NCBI RefSeq assembly: GCF_016920785.2
Contig: NW_024609846.1
Span: forward strand, 118,881,473-118,945,472
DNA: 64,000 nt
DNA from: Ixodes scapularis
Taxonomy: Eukaryota; Arthropoda; Arachnida; Ixodida; Ixodidae
Direction of reading: 5' to 3'
Part shown: positions 51,009-63,527 of the stretch, piece after piece
Position numbering within the stretch: the first letter of the stretch is position 1
Layout of the letters: each line of letters starts with the position of its first letter
The notes under the pieces: generated by a model
Seen by the model: only the letters and a program-made list of their open reading frames with translations
Database searches by the model: none
Told to the model about the DNA's origin: nothing
Position numbers and translations under genes: made by a program

Positions 51009-52300
51009 AAAGCATAGGGTATATTTCTTATTATGATTTGGACAATATAAAACTGAGAAAAAAACGACTCATCAAATTAAAAATTGGAAATCCAAATTCC
51101 AGGTCCTCTGGCCTGTGTAGTAAACACTTAAGTGAACGCGACTTCGTGTATCCTGTTGGTTCGAACGTGTTCTGTGAGTGCTGTCTCTTATTAGTTCTAA
51201 GTTGATTCCTTTCTTGAATTTTGTAAATCAGTAAACAAACATTTTCTCAAAATAACTTGTAGGAAGAAGCGGTCTGGCTTCCTGAGCCCGTTTAAATTAA
51301 ATCTCTGCTTATTTATCCGGTTGATGCGAAACGTGCGAGACCCCCTGGCGATCGAAGTCGTAAATTTAGTAAGTCGGTCACACTTCAGCGTCCCAAAAAT
51401 GAGGTTGTACCTGCTATGAATTACTACCGTTTGTATGTTTAATTTTGCGCATAATGCGCAAATGCATAATGCGCATAATGCATGATGCGCTTCTCAGTGA
51501 GCGATTTTATATTTGTAAATAATTCTTAGTAAAAATTGGATAGAACAAATTAATCAATCGCCTGAATTTGCCGGGCTATGTCTAACAATTTAAGAACTAA
51601 TGAAAATTTCTGCTTTTTTTTTAGCAGAAGTCGCGATGCGACAAACATTTTGCCACTTACTCGATGCTGGAGGAGCCAAGCGTCAGCAACTGTCGAGTTA
51701 CACTTGGATAGAAGCGTCGGTATCGGCAAACTCAATGTAGCTAAAGCAAGTGTGCGGCGCTTTGAAACACAACTGTGCGCGCGTGCACAGCTAAGAAGAC
51801 AGCGCGTCATTTACTCTGGTGAATGCAAAACGTTTTTCTAAAGCAGCCCCCCCAGATCCGAAAAAAACAAAAACAAAACAAGAATCAGAAAGGTTGTGAA
51901 TAACCCTGACGCACGCCGCGCAAGCTGTATTGTGAAGAAGCTCCAGGCTTGTTCTTGAACATTTGAGGAACAAAAATCAATACAAAAAGTAACTTCGAGG
52001 CTTGTTGCTATTCATTAGAAAGATCACTGACAAAAACGTCATACACGTTTTTTTTAAATAAATAAACCGTTTTTAGTCGGCAAGGTGCAAACTAACATAG
52101 CCACTCCGTGGTTCAACATAGCGCCTAGTCTGCTCGCATCCTACCAGCTAAGTCACAGGAGGGCGCCCGCGAGGTGGCGCCACCAAAACATCTCGTCGCC
52201 ACTAGGAGTACGATACTGATCGCCTTCCTTCCTAGCTAAGCCGATTTACGGAAGATTAACGAATGTCATTTCGACACCACTCTTGAAGCACAAAATGAAT
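51009..52300. other. Intergenic, nothing recognised
   Basis: There is only a small tandem of GCGCATAATGC near 51448-51490 and no domain-bearing frame. Confidence 0.6.
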
Positions 52301-52308
52301 GCACACAC

Positions 52309-52485
52309 TAAAAATTTTAACACCCATGTTCGTGTTAAAAGGGTGTTTTTCCGAGCTCACACCCTTCCTACACCATTTTTACATGATTTTTGAATATTCA
52401 AGGGTGTACGGAAAGGCTTACACCCTTCGTACATCCTTTTTACACCCTACGGCTACCGAAATCGTGTTAAGAGGGTGTTGCGGTG
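52309..52485. repeat. Foldback-type repeat of ACACCCTT motifs
   Basis: Alternating AACACCC and GGGTGT(T) motifs run across about 175 bp (GTGTTAAAAGGGTGT, TACACCCTTCGTACA), giving several overlapping hairpins. It is probably a MITE; no clean terminal duplication was found. Confidence 0.5.
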
Positions 52486-53929
52486 GTACACCTATGATTT
52501 CCGAATCGTCGAACTCGGAAACCGCCGAATTGCAGACATAAGCGCCGACAGCAGAAGTCAAGAAGCAGCCTGCTCAATTTAGAGGATTTCGTGAAGTTCA
52601 AGTAAGCACAATGGGCAGCTGACATCCAAGCCAAGCCAACGCTCAAGTTGTTTTCAAGCCAGATGAATGCCGGCGTTGTGTACAAGCTCCTTGGTTGTTT
52701 ACGTGCAAGCGACCACGAAAATATCATCGGTTACTCACGCACTTCTGCTCAGAATGGTGAGACCACATCGGTTCTATTATGATACATTCCGTCTCATCCT
52801 GAGATGTACTAAAGCGAAGGCTAGACGTGCGAGACGGTTCGGGCTCACAGCTTTACTGTGAGCCTGTACCGTAAAGGTCGGTTCCGACACTTGCGTTTGA
52901 GTGTGTTTGTCTGCGTTGCGTTTAGAACCGAAAACGAGTCACCGGCACATCTGTGCTTCGTATGAAGCGTGGATTCCAATTCAAAGAATCATCTTGGCAC
53001 GCGATATAAGCAGCAGGGATGTCCTGGTTTCTCGCAGCCGCAACGCGGTCAAACGCAACTGTTTGAACCAGGCTTTACGTGGTTGTCCTGGGCTTGTCCC
53101 TCGCGCTTTATTCTTTCGATTTTAAGTATTCATTTTCAACTCGCTCGCTTTTACCAGTACTAGTAGATACTCAGGCTGCACGAGGGTTCGTGCAGTGCGA
53201 CCATCTAGCGATGCTATGAGCTTGTGCTCGAGCCTTGGCTTTAATGCATCTTAGTGGGGAAGGCAATCATCGGGGATATATGACACACGATGATGCCAAG
53301 TCTGTTCACGGCGGACTCTCGTGCTGTTCTGATTGGAGGAGAAGGGGCGTGTAAAAAATTGGCAAATGGAACATGGTTAGCGACAGCGCAAATATATGTT
53401 GGAAAAAGTTCAGAACGTTAAAGTGCAGCAGCCTGAAACTTTGGAGTTAAGCAATTAGAGAATCATTTGAAGACATCTTTAGAGGTTCAGCCTTCTCTCC
53501 CCCCACACCAATATCGAAGGCTGCTAGGATATTGGTTCAGGCTAAGCCCTCTGTCTTTCAGTCAGCGAACTTGAGCCGTTCCACCTGACCTTGTTATTTC
53601 ATAACAGATATGTTAGAAAATGGAATGCAGATTTTCTTTACACGGCCAAAACATAAAGTGTTATCAAATAATACCTGCCATATTCATATTCTACATTTAC
53701 AGACCGGGGCTGCCCCGCCTGTGGAGGGTGAAGATGCGAGCAGCCTCGAAGCCCACCAACAGTGGCTGTGTGCTGAGAGCGAAAGCTGGTGCCTGACGAA
53801 GGCCAGATTGATCTTCGAAAGGATGCGACTGCCTGCAAATGGCTACATGTGTTGATATTGATGGGCATATAGACTGCAAAGAATGCTTATCCCTACCTGA
53901 TGGATGCTAGGAGGGTATGCATTCCATAT
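52486..53929. other. Intergenic, nothing recognised
   Basis: Short frames lack motifs and no repeat ends were found. Confidence 0.55.
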
Positions 53930-54103
53930 TTTTTTACTGATCTCTACAACAATTGCTAAATTGCGCTTCCCCGCTCCGTGATTGCGGCTGCCGGACGACC
54001 ATCTTGGGACACGGAAAATTAACCTTTTGGAGCGTTGCAGAGGCTGGCCGGCAGCGTGCTGCAGACATGTTTTTTGCTCGTTTGTCGTCATTGGGAGCGT
54101 TAA
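53930..54103 (-). repeat. Interspersed repeat R2, copy 1 (inverted)
   Basis: The complement matches 57290-57475 (ACGA.CAAACGAGCA.AAAACATGT, GCAACGCTCCAAAA, TCCCAAG.TGG.C.TCCGG). The right edge of this copy coincides with the start of a TTAA-flanked element. Confidence 0.65.
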
Positions 54104-55258
54104 AGTGGCCCTGCAATAACTTTTGGACTGGTTTTTAATTTGGACCGAACCTGAGCGCACTGAACGTAGTAATTTAAAGAAACTTTTCTCCAATTTCGCT
54201 TTATTTTAAAAGTTATAGGCAAATTAGACTTACAAAAACAAGCAAAAAATAACATCCTTCATGACGTCGTAGGTCCTGGTTTGAGTGGCCGTGAAGTAGT
54301 GAGCTCATCGAGCGCTCACGGCTGCCGCACTCAGTGTCGACGGCTCGAGAGGGTGCCACTAAAGCACGTGTTGACCAGGCTGTATGAAGTGGGCGGCCAG
54401 GGCAGCTCGCATTGCATTTGCCGCACGATTAAAGACTAATTCGGCATAACGCTTCATTGGCCACAAACGACGGTAAACACGGGGTAAAGATCAGTTCAGG
54501 ATGGGAGCCACTTCGCGCTGCCATACCGCCAAAGGGTCAAATCGCCAGCCAAGCCCGCGCCGAAAGCCTTGGGAACGCTCGGAACCGGTCGGATCCTCGA
54601 GCCAGTATACGACCGCAGCGCCACCGCGTACATCCGGGACCTTTCTAAGCCCATTGTTCGTCGGAGCCTCATCCCACTACGCCTTTCTAGTACAGTAAAA
54701 CCTCGTTATAACAAAACGGGATATAACAAAGCAATCATAATTCCCCTTGCTTGCTAATAGTGGGAAGAAATGGACATTGGCTATAACAAACTAATGGTTA
54801 TAACGAAATAATTACGACCGCTCCTTCAACTTTGTTATAACGAGGTTTTACTGTATGCGCCGTTTTTTTCACCGCTTGGTGGCGGGTTTGTCGACGGGTC
54901 TTTTCTTGTTTCCGTACTTTATAAACTGCATTTGTTTCTTTTCTGATCTAAAATACTGAACAAAAACTACTTTCATACATAATTGAAACGGTTCGCGACA
55001 CTTATATTTTGTATCGACTAAAAAAAAAGCTTTTAGCGGCTCTGACCAGTAGTAGGCCCAGGACCAAAGACGTCACATATTCCGCGCTTTCGGCAACGCG
55101 GGTCGCCCTCGTAGGTGGAGGAGGTTTCCGCGTCGTCCGGTTAAAATATGACTCACTGATATTTAGTTATTCTCTCCGTGCCCGCTGGCTTACCCGAACC
55201 CAAAGAGACGTGGAAACCGCAAAAGAGGTAGACGCTTAAGTATGATTGCAGCTCCCCT
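54104..55258. mobile_element. TTAA-flanked MITE, 1.16 kb, with nested Tc1/mariner-type MITE
   Basis: TTAA occurs at 54100-54103 and 55259-55262. The ends AGTGGCCCTGCAATAAC and AGGGGAGCTGCAATCAT are inverted with a few changes. Its terminal style matches the other TTAA elements here. No transposase frame is present. Confidence 0.7.
54693..54853. mobile_element. 161-bp Tc1/mariner (pogo-like) MITE
   Basis: The perfect inverted ends CAGTAAAACCTCGTTATAAC are flanked by TA. The ends resemble the pogo/Tigger group. Confidence 0.88.
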
Positions 55259-55749
55259 TTAAGTCCACACTCCTTTACCCCTACTCTGACGCTCCGAGTT
55301 TCATACTCCAGGCACAGCAACTAAACGGCGCATGGCGTACAGGAGCGCGACACACCGAATCTATTGACAAGCCGCACAAGCTCCTTCCCACCGCACGGTT
55401 ATGACGAACCTGGCATCCCGTGGATACGGGTGGGAGAAGCCAAAATTATTTCGGTGGTAAATTAATTAAAGCCAGTGTAGAGCGGCAGGGTACAAAGTAA
55501 AAGAGACGGCGACGTTATGAAGTTTCTACGAACGTTTAAGTATTTCTTAGAGGTTTGGAGACTCGCTTCGAGCACGTGCGGGGAAAGGCACCTTGGCTGA
55601 TCTATTTATTGACCGTGCAAGCTGTTTATATTTGAATTAAAGCCAACATTCTTGAACTTGTTTGTCGACGCACGAAACCCTCACACTTGCCAGATATTTC
55701 GTGGTTCCATATTGCAGCGAGACGGAATGCGATGGAAGCTGTTGATGTG

Positions 55750-56285
55750 CTATGCCGATACCGGAACACTGTCGTTCAATAGATAGCACGTCAATTCGTT
55801 TCAGGCGAGACATGAACATGATGTTTCGGCTTTCCATTCGAAGTATCTTGATTCTCTGGGCAAAGCATCCTAGAAAGGGCAGCGCTCCGACTGTCTTCTC
55901 ATCTCAACAACTTTTCTGTCGCTGTGCTGTCGGTAACCTTCCGTTCAATAGATGAATTCGTTTTCAGGCGAGATGCACGAACAAACCTTTCCCGCAATGC
56001 TAACTGATGCTTCGGCTTTCCAATCTAGGTATCTTTATTCGCTGCAGCTGGACTAAGCAGTTTAAAAAGGGCAGCCGTCCCACTGTCTTCTCGGCCGGCA
56101 ACTTTTCTGTCGCCGAGCTATCAGCACGCTCGTTCGATAGATCACTTTGTTCTCAGGCAAGGCACATGAACAAACCTTTTCCGGAATGCTAATTGCTGTC
56201 TTGGCTTTCAAATCAAATTGTTTTTACCTGCTGGATTAACCACTAATGACTGAAAAGGAGCAGCTGTCCGGCTACGCCTTTTGTT
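55750..56285 (+). repeat. Tandem repeat, about three units of ~190 bp
   Basis: GGCAGC.(C/G)TCC(G/C)ACTGTCTTCTC recurs near 55880 and 56072 and in weaker form at 56258. The block TTTTCTGTCGC(T/C)G(T/A)GCT...TTCAATAGAT and GAACAAACCTTT.CCG.AATGCTAA repeat with the same spacing. Confidence 0.75.
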
Positions 56286-56499
56286 TCAACAATCTCAACA
56301 ATGGCACAGCCATCTTGTTTGTGGACGTGACATCACGGAGCGCAAAGAAGTCACTTGTGCTCCAAGAAATGCTCGGAGCACGAAGAGCACGCTCGAGTGT
56401 CAGTCTCTGGCGGCGCTCCCCTCTGTTTAGTGAAAGGAGCGCCAAACGCTCGCAATGTGTAAACTATAAGAATTTCCTTTGAAATCGCATAAACTTTTT

Positions 56500-57240
56500 T
56501 GCAACAGCGCGGCACCGCAAGAAAAAGGCACAACTTGTCGAACGTCGAGTCTCGCCGGTCTTGCGGCGTGATCAAAGCTTCCTGGGCCTGCCAAACTGCT
56601 GCGTCTCTGTGCCTTTTCACGCTTGGATACTTATCAAAAATCGATGCCATGGCAGAGCTTTGAAGGTATGTCGCACATAGGCGTCTTCTCTATCACCCAG
56701 CTGTTCCAGCGAGTTGCTATCAATAGGAAACGAAATCGGTGGTTGCTATTATGGATTAACCATGGCTATGTTCCAAATCTATTTAAATGGATCACATGAC
56801 AGCACAAATAGAGCAATGCTGTGGAAGAAGGTAGGTTTTCGAAGGCAAAAGTATGAAGCGGCGATATCTGAAGTTTTTCAAACGTGGCCCGTCCATATGG
56901 TTGTGTGCAATCTGTCGTCGTCGCCATAGCTTCCTACCCCTCCTTTGTCGCCACTGGATCATGCCCGCTTCTGGACTGCAAGTGCCGCAAGTTACAAATA
57001 CAGTCGTAAGAGTAAAGTAAAATGCTGCTCCAGAGGCACATGCATCTTTATGCTCTTTGCACTCACGAAACAAATCCACACGGCGTTAATTCTTGATCGG
57101 TATTCAAGCGTGCGAAGACAAAGATGCAGCACTTTGGCATGCCAAGGAAGCTTTGATCATGCCGCCAGAACGGTAAGACTTGCGTTAGACGAGTTGCCCC
57201 TTTTTCTTGCGGTGCTGAGCTTTCGTAAAAATTTCCACGT
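56500..57240. repeat. Inverted repeat with ~150-bp arms
   Basis: Arm 56500-56660, read in complement, matches 57083-57240 (TATCCAAGCGTG.AAAGGCA..., GGAAGCTTTGATCA.GCCGC, TTTTCTTGCGGTGC). The spacer is about 420 bp. The arms encode related peptides (DKYPSVKRHRDAAVWQAQEA), so the ancestral repeat may have been coding. Confidence 0.7.
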
Positions 57241-57289
57241 GTTCTCAAATGCAATTCTCACCGTTCGGGGTTTTAACAAACTTCTTCGG

Positions 57290-57475
57290 TAAATGACAAC
57301 GAACGAGCAGAAAACATGTCTTCAGCTTACTGCCGCCCAGCCTCCGCAACGCTCCAAAACGTTGACTGATAATCTTTGTCCCAAGGTGGCCATCCGGTGG
57401 CCGCACCTGAGCTGCAACGACCAAGCGGAGACACGCGATCCAGCAAATTGTCGTGGAGATCAATGGTATTGCTTG
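57290..57475 (+). repeat. Interspersed repeat R2, copy 2
   Basis: It is the partner of 53930-54103 in the opposite orientation and lies directly after the inverted repeat arm. Confidence 0.65.
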
Positions 57476-57639
57476 CACGGAGTACTATTAGTCTTCAGAG
57501 CAAACACAAGTGTCGCTGCGGTCGCCACATCTTGATTGGGTCAGGTGTACCGTGACGTCTGGTGACAGACTCCGCTTCGCGTTCTGGCATCTGGCTGGCT
57601 TCCCTGCGCCCGTTTCCTCACGATCGGAGGTTTGTGATC

Positions 57640-57828
57640 ATGCTGACCTACTGTTCAGCGCTGCAATGCAATTTCCAAAAAGAAGCTGGTATCATATTCT
57701 ACCACCCGAAAACTTCGAGATTAAAAAGAGCATGGACAGTCGGACTAAGGATGGGAAAGGCACCGTCAACATCGGCCGTTGTGAGCTGTAAGCACGTTGA
57801 GAAGCGGGGCTTCATTTACCCAGTGTAA
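57640..57828 (+). pseudogene. THAP-like zinc-finger fragment
   Basis: A 62-residue frame reads MLTYCSALQC, IIFYHPKTSRLKRAWTVGLR and VVSCKHVEKRGFIYPV. Spacing CX4C-X39-C and the aromatic/Trp pattern fit a THAP (C2CH) domain, but the final His is one residue too close (CKH instead of CxxH). It is probably a decayed transposon or gene exon. Confidence 0.4.
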
Positions 57829-58065
57829 AAGGCGCTGGGTGAGACTTATGCCGACAGAATTTTCATAGCTTTTCCAACCGTGTTTGTCACGTTTACCCTT
57901 ATAATTGGGTTATAAGTATGGAAAGCTATCGGTGGAGGCAACTCCCGTCGATGAACCCCCCCCGCCCCCTCCATACGATATAAGGCGGTTGTGCAAGGGG
58001 TTGTGGAAGCGGCGGTGTAAGTGTTTCAGACACTGAAATTCTGTTCTTTGCAGATTCATGAGTTA

Positions 58066-58592
58066 AGCACGAGACACATGCGCGAAAAATCCATCCGATC
58101 CGACGTCCGATCCGACAGTACGACTGCCTGATCCGAAAAATTTGGTCGCTTCAGGCGTCAGATCGGCGATCCGACATGCGTCAAACGCGCCAGATAGTTT
58201 TGCACGGCGGACGGATTGTCGGATGCGTCCAACCAATGACAGCACAGCTAGCGCGGACGTCATGATGACATACTTGGTCTGTCGAAACGGGCGACGGGAA
58301 GCCGGACGCGTGGATCCCACTGATCCATTCGAGAAAGATGGCCCCGGCAAAGAATGCACGCGCTAACAAGAACGAGCTCCTAGCTTCGCTCGTGCGAGCT
58401 AAACCATCAATCTGGGACCAGAGATTTATGAACGCGGACCTCCGCTGGAGTGCTTGGAAGTTGGATCTCCTGGGCGGAGCCGAACGGATCGTTGTGTCGC
58501 TTGCAAGATCGGAAGTGTGTGCGTGTGTCTCAATTCGGAGCGGCGTTCGGACTGTCGGATCGGACGATTCTGCCGTCCATTTGTCTCGCGCT
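58066..58592. mobile_element. TTA-flanked Harbinger-like element remnant
   Basis: TTA occurs at 58063-58065 and 58593-58595. The inverted ends AGCACGAGACACATG and AGCGCGAGACAAATG are each followed by TCCGATCCGAC motifs. It contains a MADF-like fragment, which fits the Myb/MADF-type partner protein that PIF/Harbinger elements encode. Confidence 0.6.
58338..58466 (+). pseudogene. MADF/Myb-SANT-like N-terminal fragment
   Basis: The frame MAPAKNARANKNELLASLVR continues AKPSIWDQRFMNADLRWSAWKL. This resembles the LI..V..RP.LWD......R..AW start of MADF domains. The remainder of the domain is absent. Confidence 0.35.
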
Positions 58593-58595
58593 TTA

Positions 58596-61500
58596 GGAGA
58601 ACATCAGACCCCGCTTTGCGGGCATACAAATGGCATTTAAGTCAAAGGCCTTTGGGCGGTCTCACTTGTAATTTTCTCCCCATGGCGCAGAATATATTTA
58701 ACATGTTGCTCGAGCAGAGTGCAGCTTTTTCGCTGAGACGTTTTTGTTTAGAAACAAAGTTGAAAAAAACCTCTTAATTTATTCAAATCATCAGCAGCGT
58801 TGATTGTGCAGGATGTAAATATATTGCAATGCTCCTGCAAGTGTGGTGGCATTTCTTCCTTTTCATATACCATCTGTGATTCATGCACTGTCTGCCCTGG
58901 AAACCATGCTCGGAATGTTGGTTGAAGTTTCGCCTGCAGCTACAGACCATACCTCAATAAGGCCGCATATAATAATTCACATTTCCTACGTAAAATGCGC
59001 ACAAAAAAAAACAACAAAAAAAAACGAAAGTAATATGCCGACAGCTAACGCCGTCTCGGCCTTTGTAGGGCGAGTGAGGGGGTAAATTTTGTCCTCAGCA
59101 GGATGTCGCCCCGGCTCGCTGTAAAAGGTCGCCTCCCAAACTTCTCGGTGCTAATACTCTCACCATACAATGCACCTGTTATTTGTTTGGCCCCTGGTCA
59201 TGAAATCATTCTCAGTTTGCCATTCCATCTCACCGAGAGCCCGATTTTGGTCATTAACGTCTCAACCGGCTTGCACTGAAGAAGTATTAGCGAGTTCGTT
59301 CCACGGCACTCGTGCCCACGCGTGTCCACTCGCAGCGTGGAGCGGGTTCGTTTCAGCCGGCACTCCACAAGTGGTTGCACCCTCTGAGTTTGTTTCATTG
59401 CTGACACCCCACGCGTGCATGCACTCGCTGCACTGAGAAAATCGAGATTGCGCCAAAATGCAATCCCGTCGTGCCTCGCTCCGGCTAGGCCGGCAAGGTG
59501 CTGGAGCAGATGACGAAAGTTTGTCTGCTACGATGTGTCGCAGAACTGAAAGGAAAAAAAGTAGATTTTCTGATAGAAATTGCGTCCCGCGGGCAACGGA
59601 ATCAAACGCGAGCTTGAACTGTGAGCGTCTCCTATTTCATGAAGGAAGCAGTTGACAAACTGTGCTTTATTTGGAGGTTTTAAGTCGCTCTGTTGCCATA
59701 AAAACGCTGAAATATACCAGTGTGTAAAGAAATGCTCAGAACAAATGCATCAGCGGCCCCCGAGATGTTTATCACCAACGTGTGCGGGTGAAAAATTGAA
59801 CATTTGTCGACAAAACTGCCCCAGCAGAAACTTTGACTGCCCAATAAGCATCAGAGAAAGCTAAATTTAGTGATTTTACCCGAGGCTTGGGCAACATCAT
59901 CATGTTTAACATTTACCTACTTCAGCTAACTTGCCCCGTCATATTTTGTTCGAGAAAGCTCTCGTTCTCGACGCCCTCACCAAAGCTAATATCTGATCCA
60001 CCTGTAATGACGATCGAAATCGAAAAGTTTTGCTGGGTATTCCAGCAGACTAGTTTTAATGCGTACCCTTTCAGTGGTCCACGCATAATGCCATGCTGAA
60101 ATGGATCAAGCTTCTGCTCGGACAGCATCATCCATTTTCTTCAGTGTAAACGGTTATGAGAATTGAAAGATCGCAACCAGCTGCTTTGTAGACAGCTGGT
60201 TGCGGAAATTTACGCCGTCTGTAACTATCCCTATGACGGCCGTGTTGCTTGAAGTAATCGCAACTATAAACTAAAGGCTGCAGCGACCAACGTTTGTAGA
60301 TAATCGTTGGTAGCGACTGTACTCTCGCATTCCCACCCATCACTCCGAACAGCAAGGCGCCAGTTTCGGTTTGAGGTCGGTATTCTTTCTACAACATAGA
60401 TGGCGGCAGCATTAGTCTTCCGCACTTGGTGCATTTGGCGAATTGGTTTGAGTCTAGTTCTCAGTGCAACACTCTGCGAGTGCAATGCATTCTGGGAGAG
60501 AACTCAAACGGTGCCAGTGCGTGTGAAACGAACTCGCTATAAAATACCGCTACCAGACGCATCGCCTGCTAACATGAGGGAATAATAACGAGTTTGTTTG
60601 CTACTAGGTAGGTATCATTCTCTGACAGAAACAAAACGACGAACAGACTGGCAAGTCATCTGCGAACAGAGCCAAAAAGGGACAATCGTCTGCTATAAAT
60701 TGTGTGCTGCGCAGAGTGAGATCAAAAACTAATTGAAATATGGAACATCGGCTATTTTACGGATGCAATTGTCCTGTGCTTCGTTTGGCTATGCTGATTT
60801 GTTTTCTGGCTGTGTGTAACTTGACACCCACTGGTGCTAAAACAAGAGCTTGGGACAAGCACCCACCTTACCACTATATCAATCTCACTATCCGAAAGAG
60901 TATTGGATTTAATTACTGAGTGCCTTTTCCATTGACAAGAAGGCCCCAGCATTTTTTAAGAATGCCAGTAGGGTTTTGTTGTTGCATCTTTATACTCTCA
61001 ACTCATTCACTTTGCCGATTTCGTTTTTCTAGCCTGGCTCAGCTGGCAAGCTGAGCAGCGAGTCTGAAACTGTACCAATATTGTTTCCGGTCAGACTGTC
61101 CATTATTATTTATTGTTCTTCCCTGCTATTGTGATATGTCTGCACTGTAGTCATGACAGGGGCTTGAATGGTGGCTCCAACTTTCTACACATGGGTCCTA
61201 GGAAACATTTTGTAAGTGATGAGGTGCCCACAATCATGGGCGTCAGCAAAGTGGCGGAAAAGGGGGGCGGGATTATTCTGAAGGGGTGTAGCTTTCAAAC
61301 CTATAACTTTAAAAGAAAACAAGGTTTGCCCCCCTCCCCCTCCTTTTCCTGCAAAACATACTGCAGGTGCCCATGCCCGCAATTTAGGCCAACGGTTCTG
61401 GAAAGAGGGTTTGTGGAACCTCTCTTTAAAGGCATTTTAGGAGTCCGCAAAACTCTGCCGGCAATAATTTTTTTTTAAAATATGATTTGGGGCATTGAGT

Positions 61501-62604
61501 TGAGCCCAGCCCGGCCATGGCACATTCACAGCTCTGGGAGAAAAAGGAATCTACAGAAGAATACCTCTTTTCACTCTTCCCCTTTTTTATTCTTGGTAAA
61601 CACGTTTGCAGTCCACCCCCCCGCCCCCTTCCCCTTTTTTTACATTGCCTGGCGCCTCCCATCACTTCTGCCAGTTCAAAAAGGGTTTGCTTGCCACGAT
61701 TGGCGGTTTCCTTCTTTTCTCTATAACATCCTTTCTGCTAAAGTGAAAAGAGTGTAGACGGAGCTTCTTCCCCTCACCGTACCATCTTAACCTGCAACAT
61801 ACTATACTCTCGGGAACAAGATAATAGCCTTGTATCTTTTCTGCCGCCACAAATGCTGTGCTTAGCATGTTTTTGGCAGAGGCTTTTGCTGCCACCACAT
61901 GCCACGCTATGAAGTGAGTGCCTCGGTGTGTGCGTGCCACCTGTCGCATAAAGCAGTGCACTTTCAAGCTGCGTGGATGCAATGACGGCAGAAAAAACAC
62001 CAGCAGAGCGGACAATACAGAGCATGTTATTAACAGCACTGGTTAATTCCCAATAAATCACAATCTGAATCATTACTGTAAAGCCATTTATTTTTGCAAA
62101 TCGGTCACAGAGGACATAATCGCGGCCACTAAATTTTGCGAATTATAGACGCCTGCATTCAAACTCTTAAAGAGATTATAAAAGCAATTTCGAAAGTTTA
62201 TTTGACGTCTGAAATGGCCGTCGGGCTCATCTCAGACACTGTTGACCAAGTTCCAGCCCGAACAGAAGTTTGTGTGCTGCACCAATCAATTAAACAGTTG
62301 TGGTAATATTCGCGCGGGGACGATGCCTGAGACCCCCCCCAAGACGGCGGCAGAAAGGTGAACTAAAGTGCGCCGTCAAAGCGTGATGACAACGGGCTCC
62401 TCGTCAGGCGATTGCTTCAAACGTTTTAAACGAATGATGCGCTCTTGGTTTAGAATTCGGTAGTGAGATGGCATACAAAAAAGTAATTTGAATGTTGGAT
62501 AATTTTTTTAAAGCTGTAGTTCGTAATTAATAGGTTTCATAGTGTGTATAAGAATAGGTTCCATAGCATGTGTAGCGTGTGGGATGACAAGGAAGAAGAC
62601 TTGT
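58596..62604. other. Intergenic, mostly unrecognised
   Basis: Two short frames with hydrophobic N-termini exist: 60400-60585 (MAAALVFRTWCIWRIGLSLV) and 60739-60918 (59 aa, with LAMLICFLAVCNL). Neither has splice or family support. C-rich and T-rich tracts lie near 61325 and 61610. Confidence 0.4.
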
Positions 62605-62687
62605 GGAAATAAATGACAGCTGTATGCTGTGCTGGTTTTGAGACGGTGGTGTGTATGTTCCTTTTTGTTTCCTTGTCTCAAGGAAGC
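62605..62687 (+). repeat. Single arm of the foldback MITE found at 20318-20638
   Basis: AAATGACAGCTGTATG.TGTG and CGGTGGTGTGTATGT.CCTTT match 20537-20616. The opposite arm is missing. Confidence 0.75.
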
Positions 62688-63527
62688 AAAATTTTGACAG
62701 CAAATTTTGAACCCTGCTAGTGCACACCTTTCTGATCCAAAACTGACTTCGAGACCCAGTAGGTTTCAAAGCCGGTTTCAAATAAGAAAACCAACGCAAA
62801 AGTCAACTTCGAAACCTGGGATGTTTTGAAGTGATTTTTGGCATTAGTTCCCAAAAAAGATATGTCATCAGTTTGGTGGCCGGGAGCTAAAAGCATTTCA
62901 TGCTTAAAATCATACTCATCGGTGCGGCCTTTATTATTCTCTGACTGAATCAATTCTGCTTTTATATGCAGGAGGGAACCATTTGGCTTTTCGAAGGCTT
63001 TACTGTGGTCATGGCGGCCTACTGGCTTTTCGGCTTCGCCCATGGCCAGAAGACGTACAATACGAGCTGCCTTCTTGAGAGGCTTTGTCTTATTCTAATC
63101 TACTCACAGCTACGGCCAGTTGCAATCAAGGTGATTAATACAATCAAGAAAACACCTGTAGCCTGATTGCTGATCACATAGTGCAATCGCCAAAGTCTGT
63201 GAAACTCCTGCCAGGATTGTTCCGATTTTCGAAATCATTAAAGGCTTTGTTTGTTTTTCTTGAGATGGCAGCTGCAAGTTGTGTGGCTCACATACCTAAG
63301 TATGCTTCAATTCATGACCAGCTTTATTCATTTATATTCATCACATTTCTCTAGTCCTCCGTGTTGTTTCCTAGTCATCAAACTAGGTATTAGGCACCTG
63401 TATGGAGTAGTTACATTTTGTTTTTACGTTTTTATCAAAACGGTTTGTGTCACCCTGTCTGGAATCCATCACCTTTACTACGAAATGTCAAATTAATCTC
63501 ACGTTGAGATACTTTTTAAAAGTGGAG

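Noticed and set aside
60400..60918. Two short frames with hydrophobic starts as secreted-peptide genes
   Set aside because: No splice sites, family similarity or repeat of the pattern supports them.
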